Assembly (NCBI GenBank): GCA_963782495.1
Contig: CAWAJU010000004.1
Span: 310,001 to 374,000 of the forward strand
From: DASQBT01 sp963782495
GTDB taxonomy: Bacteria; Pseudomonadota; Gammaproteobacteria; Burkholderiales; Thiobacillaceae
Direction: 5' to 3'
Length of the DNA stretch: 64,000 bases
Below the pieces are notes generated by a model that searched no databases, was not told the origin of the DNA, and saw only the letters and a list, made by a program, of their open reading frames with translations. Numbering within the stretch: position 1 is the first letter of the stretch; each line of letters begins with the position of its first letter. Below, in pieces: positions 45,673 through 54,305 of the stretch. The position numbers and the translations under genes are program-made.

Positions 45673-47322
45673 CTATTTCTCCCCTTGCGCGCGCAACAGT
45701 TTGGGTGCGGTTTGATCCGCGGCACTGGCCAGACGGACCAGGGTTTGAGGTCCCACCGTGCCGTCAGGTATCAGACCCTGGGCGAGCTGGAATTGCTTGA
45801 CCTGATTGACCAGGGCATCATCAAAGACCGGTTCCTTGTTCGTCGACGCCACCCTGCCCTGCACTTGTGCGAGCTGCCTGCTCAGCCATTCGACGGCGGG
45901 TCCGCGGTCGCCTTGCCGGACGAGTTTCTGCATCGCGGGCGGCACTCGCCACAACAAGCTGTAGTAGCCCGACCACTGAGAGGCCAAGGCGCCAAGCGCC
46001 ACAGTCATGGACTTGCTGCCAACCACAAAGCTCGCTGAGCTGGGTCCAAGCGCAGTCAAGGTTGCAAAGAATTCAACACCCCTATCGTCGGCCATTTGCA
46101 GCACAGCTGGCCGGTTCGCTTCGCGCAGCTCGGCCAAACCACCGCGCCCGGCTCGACAGCGCAAGCCTTGGCTCTCGGCTTCCAGGCAGGCGTCCAATCC
46201 GTGATATTCCGCTCCCCATGCGCGGAACAGCGCAGCGTAAGCCAAGGTCTTGCTGCGCGCACGTGGTTCATCAGCCGGCCATGCCAGACTTTCCGGCAGT
46301 GCCGCTCCGTCCTTGACGACCTTGGATTGGGCATCCGATTTCATTACGGTTGAGGGCAGAGCAGGCTGCTCCACTCTGTGCTGCACCGTCGCTGGCTTGG
46401 TATCCGGTTGCTGCCGCTGAAGCACCATCACCGCCAGAACACCGCCAGCCAGCAGGACCATGCCCGCCGCGACAATTCGCCTCAGCTTGCGACCTTGCGT
46501 CGCCGGGCGATTGAACACCTCACGCGCCGCCTGCTCCAGCGTCGCACGATCGACCCGTTCCTTGCCCTGCGCATAGGCACCCAGCAGCGCCCGATCGCAC
46601 AGCACGTTGATGATGCGAGGAATACCGCCGGCAAGGCGGTGCAAGCGTCCCATGATCGCAGGTGGAAACAGTCGGTGCTGCGTACCGGCCACGTCGAGAC
46701 GATGCTGGACATAGGCTGCGACCTCCGGCTTGGTCAGCGGCCCCAGGTGATAGCGCGCGACGATGCGTTGCGCGAGCTGTCGCAGCTCCGGTCGGTCCAG
46801 AATTGCCGCCAGTTCGGGCTGACCGATCAGGATGATCTGCAACAGCTTGCGTTCGCTGGTTTCCAGGTTGGTGAGCAAGCGCATCTGCTCCAGCACCTCG
46901 GCGGAGAGATTCTGCGCCTCGTCGATGATCAACACCGAGTGCCGCCCCTGGGCATGGCTGTCGAGCAGGTGGGCATTGATGCAATCGACAAACACCTTGA
47001 CGCTGTGGTTTCCGGGGGGACAGGCGATGCCGAATTCGATGCAGATGGTAGCGAGCAGTTCTTCCACCGTCAGCTTGGGGTTGAAAATGTAGGCGACTTC
47101 GCAGGATTCCGGGATCTGTTCGAGCAGACAGCGGGATACCGTGGTCTTGCCCGTGCCCACTTCACCGGTAAGGAGTACGAATCCGCCTTCGCCACTTACG
47201 CCATAGAGCAGATGGGCAAGCGCCTCCTGATGGCGCCGGCTCATGTAGAGATAACGCGGCGCAGGCGCGATGGAGAATGGCGCTTCCGTGAGTCCGAAGT
47301 AGTTCAGGTACATGGAGGTCAT
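45673..47322 (-). CDS. gspA: GspA/ExeA-type ATPase with peptidoglycan-binding domain
   Basis: About 549 residues, start at 47,322 (MTSMYLNYFGLTEAPFSIAP); ATG 47,313 is also possible and a longer upstream frame is rejected because it runs through the divergent promoter. An ExeA-type AAA domain has Walker A LTGEVGTGKTTVSRCLL and Walker B VLIIDEAQNL; a membrane helix lies at residues about 290-310 (IVAAGMVLLAGGVLAVMVL); the periplasmic part ends in a PG_binding_1 domain (GLIPDGTVGPQTLVRLAS). It remodels or binds peptidoglycan for assembly of the type II secretin or a related exporter. Coupled to gspB. Confidence 0.93.
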   Translation of the reverse strand: MTSMYLNYFGLTEAPFSIAPAPRYLYMSRRHQEALAHLLYGVSGEGGFVLLTGEVGTGKTTVSRCLLEQIPESCEVAYIFNPKLTVEELLATICIEFGIACPPGNHSVKVFVDCINAHLLDSHAQGRHSVLIIDEAQNLSAEVLEQMRLLTNLETSERKLLQIILIGQPELAAILDRPELRQLAQRIVARYHLGPLTKPEVAAYVQHRLDVAGTQHRLFPPAIMGRLHRLAGGIPRIINVLCDRALLGAYAQGKERVDRATLEQAAREVFNRPATQGRKLRRIVAAGMVLLAGGVLAVMVLQRQQPDTKPATVQHRVEQPALPSTVMKSDAQSKVVKDGAALPESLAWPADEPRARSKTLAYAALFRAWGAEYHGLDACLEAESQGLRCRAGRGGLAELREANRPAVLQMADDRGVEFFATLTALGPSSASFVVGSKSMTVALGALASQWSGYYSLLWRVPPAMQKLVRQGDRGPAVEWLSRQLAQVQGRVASTNKEPVFDDALVNQVKQFQLAQGLIPDGTVGPQTLVRLASAADQTAPKLLRAQGEK

Positions 47323-47469
47323 GGGAGAGGTGTGAAGCGCAGGTTGATTTAGCTCATCTATGCAGCATTGCTTGAGAACGCGGCCGGACCACAAACAATC
47401 GAAAAAAACGCGTTCAGCAACTGCATAATATCCATCTGTCCAACTAACGCAATATTGAGAGTCAAAGAG

Positions 47470-48066
47470 ATGATCGAGAACCAGGAACGATTCAACAAAG
47501 CCATGGCCCTGTTCGATGCCGCCAATGCAGAGGATCCCAACCAGGATCATGGCCAGCCCAAAGAGCTGGTTTACGCCCAACGCATGTCGGAGATGATCGG
47601 TCGCTTTGCGCCGGAGGCTTCCGAAGCCGCGCAGTTGGCAGTCCGCGCCCAGCACATCAAACGCTGGACGGTGCCGCGCAACGCCTACCCCATGACCAAG
47701 GATGGCTACCTTGCATGGCGCAGCGGCCTGTACACATTTCACGCGGATACCGCCGCCGACTTGATGCGGACAGCGGGCTATGACGAAGCGATGATCGAAC
47801 GCGTCAAGAAGGCGGTTGGCAAACGCGGCATCAAGACCAATCCCGAGACCCAGTTGCTGGAGGATATCGCCAACCTCGTCTTCATCGAACACTACATTCT
47901 GGATTTTGCCGGCACCAAACCCGAATACGATGAAGCAAAATGGCTGGACATCATCCGCAAGACCTGGACCAAGATGTCGAAGTCCGCGCGTGCTTTTGCC
48001 CTATCCGGCAAGATCAGGCTGCCGGAAGCGCTGGTGCCGCTGATCACCAAGGCAGTCACGGAATAG
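47470..48066 (+). CDS. DUF4202 protein
   Basis: A 198-residue cytoplasmic protein starting MIENQERFNKAMALFDAANA and containing VYAQRMSEMIGRFAPEASE, QHIKRWTVPRNAYPMTKDGY and VFIEHYILDF, the DUF4202 pattern with conserved His and Glu residues of an HD-like helical fold. Members are often linked with nitrogen or sulfur metabolism genes, but no function is established. It is divergent from gspA. Confidence 0.85.
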   Translation: MIENQERFNKAMALFDAANAEDPNQDHGQPKELVYAQRMSEMIGRFAPEASEAAQLAVRAQHIKRWTVPRNAYPMTKDGYLAWRSGLYTFHADTAADLMRTAGYDEAMIERVKKAVGKRGIKTNPETQLLEDIANLVFIEHYILDFAGTKPEYDEAKWLDIIRKTWTKMSKSARAFALSGKIRLPEALVPLITKAVTE

Positions 48067-48224
48067 TTCGGTCACAAGGCGCGGTATTTCCCCGCGACGG
48101 GCCGCTGGCGCCGCCGATGGCGCAGGCCTCGCCCCATTGCCGGAACTTTTTGCCCGATCCCACTCTCCATTCAGCACAGTTGCGGAAACCTTTCCGGCAC
48201 TGTCGTTTTTCTAGGAGATGAGTG

Positions 48225-48815
48225 ATGAAATCTGCATTTTTGAAACCTTCCTTACTCGCCTTCGCACTCGCTGCCGTTGCGAGCGGCGCCTTTGCGAAAG
48301 AATGTACGTCCGATCCAGGCAATCATGCCAACACCCAGACCCCTGCCGCAATCGCCTATCCGGCAATGGGGGACGTCGTTTTTGTTGATCCGTTCGCCGA
48401 TCTGGCGCGCATGCAGGCGGTGATGGCGCGGGAATTTGGCGCCATGAATGCCCTGAATTCCATGTGGATGCCGGTAAGCATCGCACCGCCGATGGCTTTC
48501 ACCCTGCCCATACAAGCGTCCACGCTGCAACCCACCAAGGATGGCTACCGGGTTCAAGTCAGGCTGCCCGGCTTCAGTCCGGACGATGTCCACGTGCGCC
48601 TGGATGGGCAGTTGCTGACCATTTACGCCGAGGATTCCAGCAAAGGAACCCGCAAAGTGGGCAATATTCCGGAACAAACCATGAGCTCGCGAAGCTTTGT
48701 CCAGACACTCACCCTGCCTGAGCCGGTTGAGGCCGGAGGCTTCAAGCAAAGCGTCCAGAACGGGATATTGACCATAACGATCCCCCGCCAACACGCCGCA
48801 TCGGGCAATACGTAA
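48225..48815 (+). CDS. Exported Hsp20/alpha-crystallin-like small heat-shock protein
   Basis: A 196-residue protein with AGGAGA before the ATG and a signal peptide (MKSAFLKPSLLAFALAAVAS, cleavage after GAFA). A linker with Met-rich segments (DLARMQAVMAREFGAMNAL, MWMPVSIAPPMAF) precedes an alpha-crystallin domain (TKDGYRVQVRLPGFSPDDVHVRLDGQLLTIYAE ... FVQTLTLPEPVEA ... QNGILTITIP). Small Hsps are nearly always cytoplasmic, so a periplasmic one is unusual. It could protect periplasmic proteins; this is inference. Confidence 0.88.
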   Translation: MKSAFLKPSLLAFALAAVASGAFAKECTSDPGNHANTQTPAAIAYPAMGDVVFVDPFADLARMQAVMAREFGAMNALNSMWMPVSIAPPMAFTLPIQASTLQPTKDGYRVQVRLPGFSPDDVHVRLDGQLLTIYAEDSSKGTRKVGNIPEQTMSSRSFVQTLTLPEPVEAGGFKQSVQNGILTITIPRQHAASGNT

Positions 48816-48867
48816 TTACGTCAAGTCGGGGGGCGCCGGCGCAGTTGGCTAAGCTGGCGGATGCCTG

Positions 48868-49305
48868 ATGGGCGTCGCCCTGTTCATCTGCGCGGCGCTT
48901 GTATTCTCGACAACCCTGCTGCATTACGAGTACCTGCGGGCCCTGTCCGCGATCCTACCCAGATGGCGGACCTCGGGGCGCCTGCGGGTACTGGTCAGCC
49001 TGCTTGCGATATTTGTCGCCCACACTACAGAGATCATCTTGTATGGTGCGGCGTATTACTTCCTGCGCGACAAGTTCGATCTGGGGACCTTCAGCGGACA
49101 TTTCACCGACACCCTCTCCACCTTCCTCTATTTCTCCGCCGAAACCTATACCTCGCTGGGCTTCGGCGACATCTTTCCCGTCGGCCCGCTGCGCCTCGTG
49201 TGCGGCATCGAAACGCTCAATGGCCTGCTGCTGATCGGCTGGTCGGCTTCGTTCACCTACGTGTTCATGGAACACTTCTGGCAAATAGGCACGCATTCAG
49301 AATAG
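48868..49305 (+). CDS. Two-helix ion channel-like membrane protein
   Basis: A 145-residue protein with three hydrophobic segments (residues about 2-20, 38-60 and 100-125) and a pore loop that reads SAETYTSLGFGDIFPVGPL. The filter TSLGFGDI is like that of Ion_trans_2 potassium channels (T-x-G-[YF]-G-D). No cytoplasmic RCK or cyclic-nucleotide domain is attached, so gating must come from elsewhere. A weak ribosome binding site precedes the start. Confidence 0.78.
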   Translation: MGVALFICAALVFSTTLLHYEYLRALSAILPRWRTSGRLRVLVSLLAIFVAHTTEIILYGAAYYFLRDKFDLGTFSGHFTDTLSTFLYFSAETYTSLGFGDIFPVGPLRLVCGIETLNGLLLIGWSASFTYVFMEHFWQIGTHSE

Positions 49306-49313
49306 ACGCGGGC

Positions 49314-49838
49314 CTATGAGTCCTCCGCCTGCTTCAAACTGCTTTCATAAACGTGCAAGTGATCGGCAGAGTAACAGCAGAAGATGACCTCCTCGATATT
49401 TGCAGTGTGTCGAATGAAGCCCCGGACCGTTTGCACCGCCACTGACGCCGCCTCCCGAATCGGATATCCGTAGACGCCAGTGCTGATGGACGGGAAGGCA
49501 ATCGAGCGGATTCCGTGTTCAAGTGCCAATTCCAGCGAACACCTGTAACAGGAAGCCAGCAGGCGGGCCTCGCCCTGCCTGCCGCCCTGCCACACCGGCC
49601 CGACGGTATGGATGACATGGCGGGCTGGAAGCAGGTGGCCGCGAGTGATCTTTGCCTCACCGGTGGCGCAGCCATTCAGGCTCAGGCATTCGCGCAGCAG
49701 ACCATCGCCGGCAGCCCGGTGTATCGCTCCGTCGACGCCTCCCCCACCCAGCAGCGAACTGTTCGCCGCATTGACGATCGCGTCGACCTTCAGGGTGGTG
49801 ATATCGGCCCTGATTGCGCGCAGGACAGTCATGCTCAC
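49314..49838 (-). CDS. Macro domain protein (O-acetyl-ADP-ribose deacetylase type)
   Basis: A 174-residue MacroD/YmdB-type protein. The motifs ADITTLKVDAIVNAANSSLLGGGGVDGAIH and GHLLPARHVIHTVGPVW are those of enzymes that remove O-acetyl-ADP-ribose or mono-ADP-ribose; IAFPSISTGVYGYP is the phosphate loop. The start is GTG 49,838, which overlaps the stop of the upstream gene; ATG 49,832 is the alternative. Confidence 0.93.
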   Translation of the reverse strand: MSMTVLRAIRADITTLKVDAIVNAANSSLLGGGGVDGAIHRAAGDGLLRECLSLNGCATGEAKITRGHLLPARHVIHTVGPVWQGGRQGEARLLASCYRCSLELALEHGIRSIAFPSISTGVYGYPIREAASVAVQTVRGFIRHTANIEEVIFCCYSADHLHVYESSLKQAEDS

Positions 49839-50314
49839 TTGTGCACGTCAAATTCGAAGACTTGTTCATTTGCGCCGTCTATGGTCACCCGGATGACGTA
49901 ATGGCCCTCCGGATCACCCGCCACGACCTCCCACATGTGATCAATGGTGTTGCGCTTCGGTACCGCCTCGACCTCAAGCACCGAGGTCTTGCGGTCCGCT
50001 GACACCGTTCGCCGCGGATCCGGCGAGTCACCTCCACCCCAAGTCACCGGGGCCGAAGGCAGCGTGAACTCCTCCCGCCACCTGACCACCGGCTTGGTAG
50101 TCTTCAACAGGATCGACCAGCCATAATGCTGACCGACCTTGAGCGGCACGCTCGTCGTTGTTGTCAGTATCCATGACCCCGATGGCGTGGTGTCGAACAG
50201 GCCAAAGTCCGCGCGTAGCACCTCCAGGTCCGGCGGCTCGGGCGTAGCGTCCACGGCCGCCCGGGCGGGGTAGGCGGCGAACAGGCAAATGAGCAGGGCG
50301 ACGAGGCGTGCCAT
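49835..50314 (-). CDS. Exported protein, DUF3859-like
   Basis: A 159-residue protein with a signal peptide (MARLVALLICLFAAYPARAA). The mature part is a beta-sandwich-like domain with GSWILTTTTSVPLKVGQHYGWSI and EVVAGDPEGHYVIRVTIDGA, resembling DUF3859 proteins; I am not certain of the family. The GGGAG ribosome binding site is good. It overlaps the macro domain gene by 4 bases, so the two are coupled despite different cell compartments. Confidence 0.65.
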   Translation of the reverse strand: MARLVALLICLFAAYPARAAVDATPEPPDLEVLRADFGLFDTTPSGSWILTTTTSVPLKVGQHYGWSILLKTTKPVVRWREEFTLPSAPVTWGGGDSPDPRRTVSADRKTSVLEVEAVPKRNTIDHMWEVVAGDPEGHYVIRVTIDGANEQVFEFDVHK

Positions 50315-50443
50315 TGCGAGGCTCCCAATTATTAGGTGTCAGGGCGCATATTCGCACGACATCGTCTCGTTATGAACCGGGTGGGCCAACAACTGGCCAG
50401 GTCGGCGATGACCGACCGTGCGCTCACCGCGGGCCGAGGCCGC

Positions 50444-50896
50444 CTACTCCATTTCCATTCGCTCGAATGCCAGTTCCAAACATTCGATCAGGGTCTCGCC
50501 GTTCAGCGCGTTCAGCGGCGAGAACTGGTAGTTGGCGGGCACAGCGCGCAGGAACCTCCAGCTAAGGACCACGGCTGAGTTATCCTCGTCCATCAGGTTC
50601 ACCACCACGTTTCGGGCAGTGCCCGGATTGCCGTTGCGCGCCTCGTTCCACCATTCATACCAGTCGAGCGCGCCGACAACACCGCGCTTGAGCGTCAAAT
50701 TCCCGTAATGCGTCAGGCTAGGGGCCTTGATCGGCTCGTTGACCTTTTCATTTCCGTTGCGGTATTCGAGGACCTGAATGCGCGCTTCGGGGAAGACCAC
50801 CTCGACCAACCCCGCTCTCGGACCTTCGCTCGCGCCGGTGCCGATATCCATGGTGAAATTCATGTTCGGATAAGGCCTGTCTCTCATGACTGCCAT
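50444..50896 (-). CDS. Contractile-tail tube protein (gp19-like), orphan
   Basis: A 150-residue protein with the pattern of phage T4 gp19-like and contractile injection system tube proteins: RDRPYPNMNFTMDIG, LEYRNGNE, LTHYGNLTLKRGV, DWYEWWNEARNG and a C-terminal ETLIECLELAFERMEME. No sheath, baseplate or ATPase gene of that type lies next to it. AAGGAG precedes the ATG. It may be a remnant of a tail-like element, or a tube protein used with another locus in the genome. Confidence 0.85.
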   Translation of the reverse strand: MAVMRDRPYPNMNFTMDIGTGASEGPRAGLVEVVFPEARIQVLEYRNGNEKVNEPIKAPSLTHYGNLTLKRGVVGALDWYEWWNEARNGNPGTARNVVVNLMDEDNSAVVLSWRFLRAVPANYQFSPLNALNGETLIECLELAFERMEME

Positions 50897-51197
50897 GCTC
50901 TGCTCCTTCAGGATGGTTGGATCTGCGAGCGGCGATTATCACACGGGGACAACAACGTGGATATGAGCGCCGGGCTGGTCCAAGCCTGCCTTGGCTGTAA
51001 TGCTTAGTCCCTACGCTCATCGCAACCCAGCCCAGTGCCGAGAGGACCAAAGGAAGTTCATTGCGAGCCTCCTGTTCCGGGGTGGGAACTGCACACGGGC
51101 CCATGAACCTAGTCGCGTTATGGAACGGTTCATGGATAGTCCCGCAGGGGCGCGGCAATCCAGGCTCTGAACCTGCAAATCCCACCGCCGTCGCAGG
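50897..51197. other. Intergenic stretch upstream of the tail gene
   Basis: I see no gene, RNA or clear repeat. The promoter of the tail tube gene should lie in the first 100 bases. Confidence 0.4.
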
Positions 51198-51559
51198 CTA
51201 GTCGGAGGGGACGCGCTGCTTATGCAAGGCCATGCTCCTTTCGGCGTGCGTGAAACCAAAGCCGGGGATCAGGTGGAACCGGACACTTCGATTCCGCGCC
51301 GCCGTTCCATCGCCCACATGGATTTTCAGGTCGTGGGGCGCCGGGCGGTTTTCGCCCTGCTCCAGCGCGTCCAGCAGGCTCCGCAGAAAGGTCGCCCATT
51401 TCGTGCTGCAGTGATGCATAAACTCCACCGCTTCCATTCCAGATCGAAGAACGGCTCGGTGCCCGCCCATTCCTCCGGCCCCGAAGTTCATTTCCAATCC
51501 ATGGTGGAATTGGGCCTCGCCTCGAGCACCTGCATCTTGCACAAGTCAAAGTCGATCAC
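51198..51559 (-). pseudogene. Probable broken gene, family unknown
   Basis: AAGGAGGGCAGA precedes a GTG at 51,559 that opens MIDFDLCKMQVLEARPNSTM, but the frame stops at 51,488. The same frame past the stop gives EEWAGTEPFFDLEWKRW, and a shift near 51,430 continues as EFMHHCSTKWATFLRSLLDA and on to a stop at 51,198. The alternation of protein-like composition between frames suggests an in-frame stop plus a frameshift. I do not recognise the protein. Confidence 0.35.
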
Positions 51560-51733
51560 TCTGCCCTCCTTCGCATCCCCCGTGGTTTCGCTGATCGACC
51601 GGATGCGCAGGCCGTCGATGCTCCCCGGTCACCTCGGGGGAGCGATAGCGCGTGGCAGCGAACGGTGGATGGCGTAATGTTTGGCCGGATATCTCCGTTT
51701 GCTTTACACCGGCCTGACCGGCACCTGCGTGCA

Positions 51734-52186
51734 TCAGACCCCTACCCCGCGCGCCATCAGGCTTGCACACAGCGCCATGCCGAGCAACAGGACAAGCTCC
51801 ACGCGCAGCACCAGCATGATGCGCCAGTATTCGCCCGCCGCGACGACGGGCGCCTCGCCCGGCTTCGTCTGCTTGCGCCACTTGAGGAAGCGGATTGTGG
51901 GATAGATCGACAGCAGGCCGATCAGCACGAAGAGCCCGAGCTTGGTGTGGAAGAACAGGTTCGAACTGTAGCAGGCCCAGCTCTTTTCGAAATGGATTGC
52001 GCGCAGGAAGCCCACGATCAGGACGACGCCCGCGAGAATACCGAACCACTTGTCGCTAAGCTGGATGCGCCTGGCATCGAGCAGCGTGGGCGCAGGGCTC
52101 ATGGTCTGCCACTCGATGAAGACCGTGCCGAGGATGCCAAAAACGGCCACAAAATGCAGGAAGGCGCATAGCGCGCTGAGACGCAT
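51734..52186 (-). CDS. DUF2214 membrane protein
   Basis: A 150-residue protein with four predicted membrane helices (ALCAFLHFVAVFGILGTVFIEW, WFGILAGVVLIVGFLRAIHF, LGLFVLIGLLSIYPTIRFL, LVLLLGMALCASLMA). The segment FFHTKLGLFVLIGLLSIYPT is typical of DUF2214. Conserved His in LHFVAV and FFHTK suggest possible heme or metal ligands, but no function is known. AAAGGAT precedes the ATG. Confidence 0.82.
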   Translation of the reverse strand: MRLSALCAFLHFVAVFGILGTVFIEWQTMSPAPTLLDARRIQLSDKWFGILAGVVLIVGFLRAIHFEKSWACYSSNLFFHTKLGLFVLIGLLSIYPTIRFLKWRKQTKPGEAPVVAAGEYWRIMLVLRVELVLLLGMALCASLMARGVGV

Positions 52187-52499
52187 GGTCTTATCCTTTC
52201 CGGGGCCTGAACTCTTGCATCATAGGCCGCCGGCCCACACAGCGTGTAGCGAAGCCGGCAGCGGCCACAAGCGGATCCTGCCGGACGCAGGCTTGGAAAA
52301 AGGTGTGATCATTTTGCGATGCCCATCGCGATGAGGCGCTCGGCCGGTGCGAGATTGTTCGCGAACTCCGCAGGGAAAGAATGGCGTTATATCAGGAAGG
52401 CCGCGGCCTGAAGATCACCACGAATTCGCCCGACATGGATTCCGTCGCCAGGACCTTGAGCGGCCAATCGAGCGCGCAGCGATCAAAGGCGTCACAATC
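52187..52499. other. Intergenic stretch without visible genes
   Basis: No supported gene or RNA. It adjoins a transposase remnant and may itself be decayed insertion sequence, but I see no terminal repeats. Confidence 0.35.
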
Positions 52500-52709
52500 T
52501 CACCCTTCAAGCCTCCCCTGCCCCGCTGGCGCAACGTCGCCTGGCCGCTCCTCAAGTCTTGGCCTGCCCCGCGGCCTCGCTTCCCGTCTTTGCCCTGTCA
52601 GCCTCTCTATCTTGGCGTAAAAGCGAGAATTGCCGAAGGGCTGGTTCTGCTTCAGCGCGAGCCGGCTATCGTCAATCACCGGACCTGCCCTACCGGTCCA
52701 TTCCCTCAC
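52500..52709 (-). pseudogene. C-terminal remnant of a RAYT/IS200-like transposase
   Basis: The minus-strand frame includes ALKQNQPFGNSRFYAKIERL followed by TGQRREARPRGRPR, which matches the C-terminus of REP-associated tyrosine transposases (typically ALG-x-x-RF-x-x-EIE-x-x-x-GRR then RGRP). The N-terminal catalytic half with the HUH motif is missing. The remnant is too short to be active. It slightly overlaps the end of the next gene. Confidence 0.55.
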
Positions 52710-53028
52710 GAAACACGTCGATCAGTGGCTCAAGCTTGGCGCGCAGCTCGCTATTCAGCTCCGCTTCGCCCAACACTCCCTTGGCAATAGCGCCCGCCAC
52801 GGCAGTATCGGGCTTGACGCCGGTGTAATGCTTGTAGAGCTCCCGCGCGATGCCGTGGTGAAATTCGTGAATCCGATCGGTCAGGTCGAATGCGCTCATG
52901 CCTTTGTCGGACCATTTGCCGAAAGTCTCATAGAGTTCGTCCAGGGCCTCGCTTAGTTCGCGTTCCCAGGCTTCCCCGGCCAGTTGGCGCAGCGTTGCGC
53001 TTTCCTTGGAAGTCAGCTTCGTCGTCAT
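52690..53028 (-). CDS. Conserved small protein, unknown function
   Basis: A 112-residue, mostly helical, acidic protein starting MTTKLTSKESATLRQLAGEA with GGAGG upstream. It contains LDELYETFGKWSDKGMSAFDLTDRIHEFHHGIARELYKHY, where the HEFHHG cluster could bind a metal. No membrane segments or signal peptide. I do not recognise a named family. It lies 17 bases after the MFS gene and may be in its operon. Confidence 0.75.
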   Translation of the reverse strand: MTTKLTSKESATLRQLAGEAWERELSEALDELYETFGKWSDKGMSAFDLTDRIHEFHHGIARELYKHYTGVKPDTAVAGAIAKGVLGEAELNSELRAKLEPLIDVFREGMDR

Positions 53029-53045
53029 GAATGGGCCTCCTTGTG

Positions 53046-54269
53046 TCAGGCGCTTTTCAGCCTCTCCTTCTGCCGCAAATGATACGCGTGCACCAGCCCG
53101 ATCGCGGTGGTCATCAGGCCCAGCGCCAGCACGGTCGGCCGCACGCCGACGGCATGGGCCAGGCTGCCGGCTGCCAGGCTACCGAGCGGCGCAGTGCCGA
53201 GGAAGGACATGGAGAAGGTGGCCATGACGCGGCCGCGCATGTCGTCGCGCACCCAGGTCTGGATCATGGTGTTGCCGCCGGCAATCGCGGTGATCATGCA
53301 AAAACCCAGTACCATCAGGATCGGATAGGCGAGCAAAAGTCGGCTGTTGAGCGCGAAGGCGGCGAGCGCGACGCCGGCGACGACGGCGGCGATCGAGACA
53401 TTGCGGCGCAGGCCCTCGGTGGATCCGCGGCGCGCAAGTTGCAGGCTGGCGACGAGCGAGCCGGCGCCGGCGCTGCTGATCAGCGTGCCGAAGGTACCCG
53501 CATCGCCGCCGAACACGGTCCGCGCATACACGGGCATGAGCACGGCGTAGGGCGTGACCAGAAAACCCAGGGTCGCGATCAGCAGCAGGCAGGTGCGGAT
53601 GTCGGGATGATTGAAGGCGTAGCTCAGGCCCTCCTTCAGTGCCTTGAGAGCGGGCGTGGTGCTGCCGCCCGCCGCCCGCGCGCGTATGCCGCGCAGCGCA
53701 AGCAGCACGGCCAGATACGACAGCGCGTTGAGCAGAAAGCACACTGGTTCGCCCAGGCTCGCCACCACCACGCCTGCGAGCGCAGGGCCGATGAAACGGG
53801 TAGCATTCATCAGCAGGGAGTTAAGCGCGATGGCGTTGGGGAGTTGCGCGCGGTCCTCCACCAGATGCACGACGAAGGATTGGCGCGCCGGCATGTCCAT
53901 GGCATTGATGCAGCCCAACACGAAGGCGAGCGCCACCAGCAGCGTGGCCGAGATCCATCCCGTCCACGCCAGCGCCGCCAGCAGCAAGGCCTGCAGCATG
54001 GCGAGCGACTGGGTCCACATGAGGACCTTTCTGCGGTCGAAGCGGTCCGACCAAACGCCGCCAAAGCCCCCGAAGGCGAGGATGGGCAGTTGGCTGGCAA
54101 AGCCCACCAGGCCAAGAACCAGGGCGGAGTTGGTGAGCCGGTAGGCAAGCCAACTCATGGCGATCTGTTGCATCCAGGTGCCGGCGAGCGACACCAGTTG
54201 GCCGATGAAGTAAAGGCGGAAGTCGTGGGAGCGCAGGGCGCGCAGCAGCTGGGAAGATTGATTGGCCAT
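53046..54269 (-). CDS. MFS transporter (MFS_3/EntS-like)
   Basis: A 407-residue major facilitator with 12 predicted helices. It begins with LRALRSHDFRLYFIGQLVSLAGTWMQQIAMSWLAYRLTNS and has GVWSDRFDRRKVLMWTQSL (the MFS loop 2-3 motif) and FIGPALAGVVVASLG. The layout is that of MFS_3 exporters related to EntS. The substrate is unknown. No repressor gene is adjacent. Confidence 0.92.
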   Translation of the reverse strand: MANQSSQLLRALRSHDFRLYFIGQLVSLAGTWMQQIAMSWLAYRLTNSALVLGLVGFASQLPILAFGGFGGVWSDRFDRRKVLMWTQSLAMLQALLLAALAWTGWISATLLVALAFVLGCINAMDMPARQSFVVHLVEDRAQLPNAIALNSLLMNATRFIGPALAGVVVASLGEPVCFLLNALSYLAVLLALRGIRARAAGGSTTPALKALKEGLSYAFNHPDIRTCLLLIATLGFLVTPYAVLMPVYARTVFGGDAGTFGTLISSAGAGSLVASLQLARRGSTEGLRRNVSIAAVVAGVALAAFALNSRLLLAYPILMVLGFCMITAIAGGNTMIQTWVRDDMRGRVMATFSMSFLGTAPLGSLAAGSLAHAVGVRPTVLALGLMTTAIGLVHAYHLRQKERLKSA

Positions 54270-54305
54270 CAGTTCGTTTCAACAGCATCCATGATTTGGA
54301 TTGTC

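Noticed and set aside
47323..47892. Extended N-terminus of GspA
   Set aside because: The extension crosses the divergent promoter and the DUF4202 gene; GspA/ExeA proteins start at MYL-YFGL.
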